NCBI GenBank assembly: GCA_964633205.1
Contig: CAZWFN010000215.1
Coordinates: 1 to 8,138, forward strand
Length of the DNA stretch: 8,138 nucleotides
Direction of reading: 5' to 3'
Origin: CAYVQE01 sp964633205
Lineage (GTDB): Bacteria > Myxococcota > B64-G9
Under the pieces are notes generated by a model that was not told the DNA's origin, ran no database searches, and worked only from the letters and a program-made list of their open reading frames with translations. Made by a program: the position numbers and the translations under genes. Below are positions 7,478 through 8,138 of this stretch, piece after piece (position 1 is the first letter of the stretch; each line of letters begins with the position of its first letter).

Positions 7478-8138
7478 AGAAGATCAAGCTGGTGGTCAGC
7501 GATTTCCACCTGGGCAACGGCCGCTACCTGCCGGACGGCAAGGTCAATCCGCTCGAGGACTTCCAGTACGACGAGGAGTTCATCGACTTTCTGGAGTACC
7601 ACGGGTCGGACGAGGCCGGTGGGCCGCGCGATCTCGAGTTGATCATCAACGGTGACTTCTTCAACATGATCCAGCTGTTGGACGAGGAGCAGGCACAGGG
7701 CATCCTGACGGAGCGGGCCGCGCTGGCCAAGGTCGAGGCGATCATGAACGGCCACCGCGAGCTGTTCGCGGCGCTGCGGGAGTTCAACGCCCGCGATCGG
7801 CGGCGGGTGGTTTTCGTGCTCGGCAACCACGACCCGCAGCTGCTGTGGAAAGGGGTCCAGGAGGCCATCCGGCGCACGGTGCAGGGTGAGGTGGTCTTCG
7901 TCGAGGACGCCTACCGTTTCGACGGGGTGCACATCGAGCACGGCCACCAGCTCGAGCCCATCTTCCAGATGGATCCGGAGCGTTACTTCCTGACCCGCGG
8001 CTATCCCGAGCCGGTGTTGAACCTGCCTTGGGGGGTGTTCTTCGTCAAGGACTACCTCTACCGCATCAAGCGCCGGCGGCCCTTCGTGGACAAGGTCGCG
8101 CCCTACGGGCTCTACTGGCGCTGGTGCATGCTCAACGA
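7474..8138 (+). CDS. Calcineurin-like metallophosphoesterase (3' end beyond window)
   Basis: The reading frame from GTG 7474 stays open to the window edge, giving 221 visible residues. It carries the ordered metal-binding signature of the calcineurin-like superfamily: SDFHLG with Asp10 and His12, NGDF with Asp61, GNHD at 117-120, and EHGHQ with His156 and His158. A binuclear metal hydrolase acting on a phosphoester is therefore likely, but the substrate is unknown. An acidic loop and a helical stretch (about 63-106) separate the GD and GNHD motifs. After the last motif comes an aromatic, basic segment (LPWGVFF, DYLYRIKRRR) that could be a cap or a membrane-contacting helix. The lipid A enzyme LpxH belongs to the same superfamily but normally shows GNRD rather than GNHD, so I do not use that name. 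The start is supported by GGGGAAG at 7461-7467, six bases upstream. The 4-base GTGA overlap with the permease stop indicates translational coupling. Confidence 0.9.
   Translation, partial: MKKIKLVVSDFHLGNGRYLPDGKVNPLEDFQYDEEFIDFLEYHGSDEAGGPRDLELIINGDFFNMIQLLDEEQAQGILTERAALAKVEAIMNGHRELFAALREFNARDRRRVVFVLGNHDPQLLWKGVQEAIRRTVQGEVVFVEDAYRFDGVHIEHGHQLEPIFQMDPERYFLTRGYPEPVLNLPWGVFFVKDYLYRIKRRRPFVDKVAPYGLYWRWCMLN

Noticed and set aside
7474..8138. Naming the metallophosphoesterase lpxH
   Set aside because: The motif is GNHD rather than the GNRD usual in LpxH, and no lipid A genes are adjacent.

Overview
This is a strongly GC-rich bacterial window in which every credible gene lies on the + strand. 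It holds the tail of one upstream gene, the complete guanine-nucleotide operon guaB-guaA, a cassette of three exported envelope proteins, an AI-2E-family membrane permease and the first 221 codons of a metallophosphoesterase. Signal peptides followed by soluble LPP20-like, FlgT-like and FecR domains point to a diderm (Gram-negative) cell. The combination and the look of the proteins resemble the old Deltaproteobacteria (Myxococcota, Desulfobacterota or relatives). That placement is inferred from recognised family patterns, not from a search.

Region by region: positions 1-47 are the C-terminal end of an unidentified gene, closed by a clear intrinsic terminator at 62-99. A sigma70-type promoter (173-201), preceded and partly overlapped by nested inverted repeats, drives guaB (231-1694). 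guaA (1709-3262) follows 14 bases later with its own Shine-Dalgarno. Together they convert IMP to XMP to GMP. The 162 bases between guaA and the next start hold a weak imperfect hairpin and a second, better promoter (TTGACA-16-GATAAA, 3349-3376) inside an AT-rich island.

That promoter precedes three consecutive genes whose products all carry cleavable signal peptides: an LPP20-domain protein (3425-4264), a FlgT-N-like protein (4296-5492) and a FecR-domain protein (5521-6321). The first two share an alignable 50-residue module. The first and third start with nearly identical translation-initiation sequences. The cassette therefore looks co-built and co-expressed, probably making periplasmic or outer-envelope components, but its function is not established.

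After a 28-base gap comes an eight-segment-type AI-2E permease (6350-7477). Its TGA stop overlaps the GTG start of a calcineurin-like metallophosphoesterase (7474 to the window edge), so these two are translationally coupled and may extend the same transcript. I see no mobile element, CRISPR array, tRNA or rRNA. The most interesting content is the exported LPP20/FlgT-like/FecR triad.
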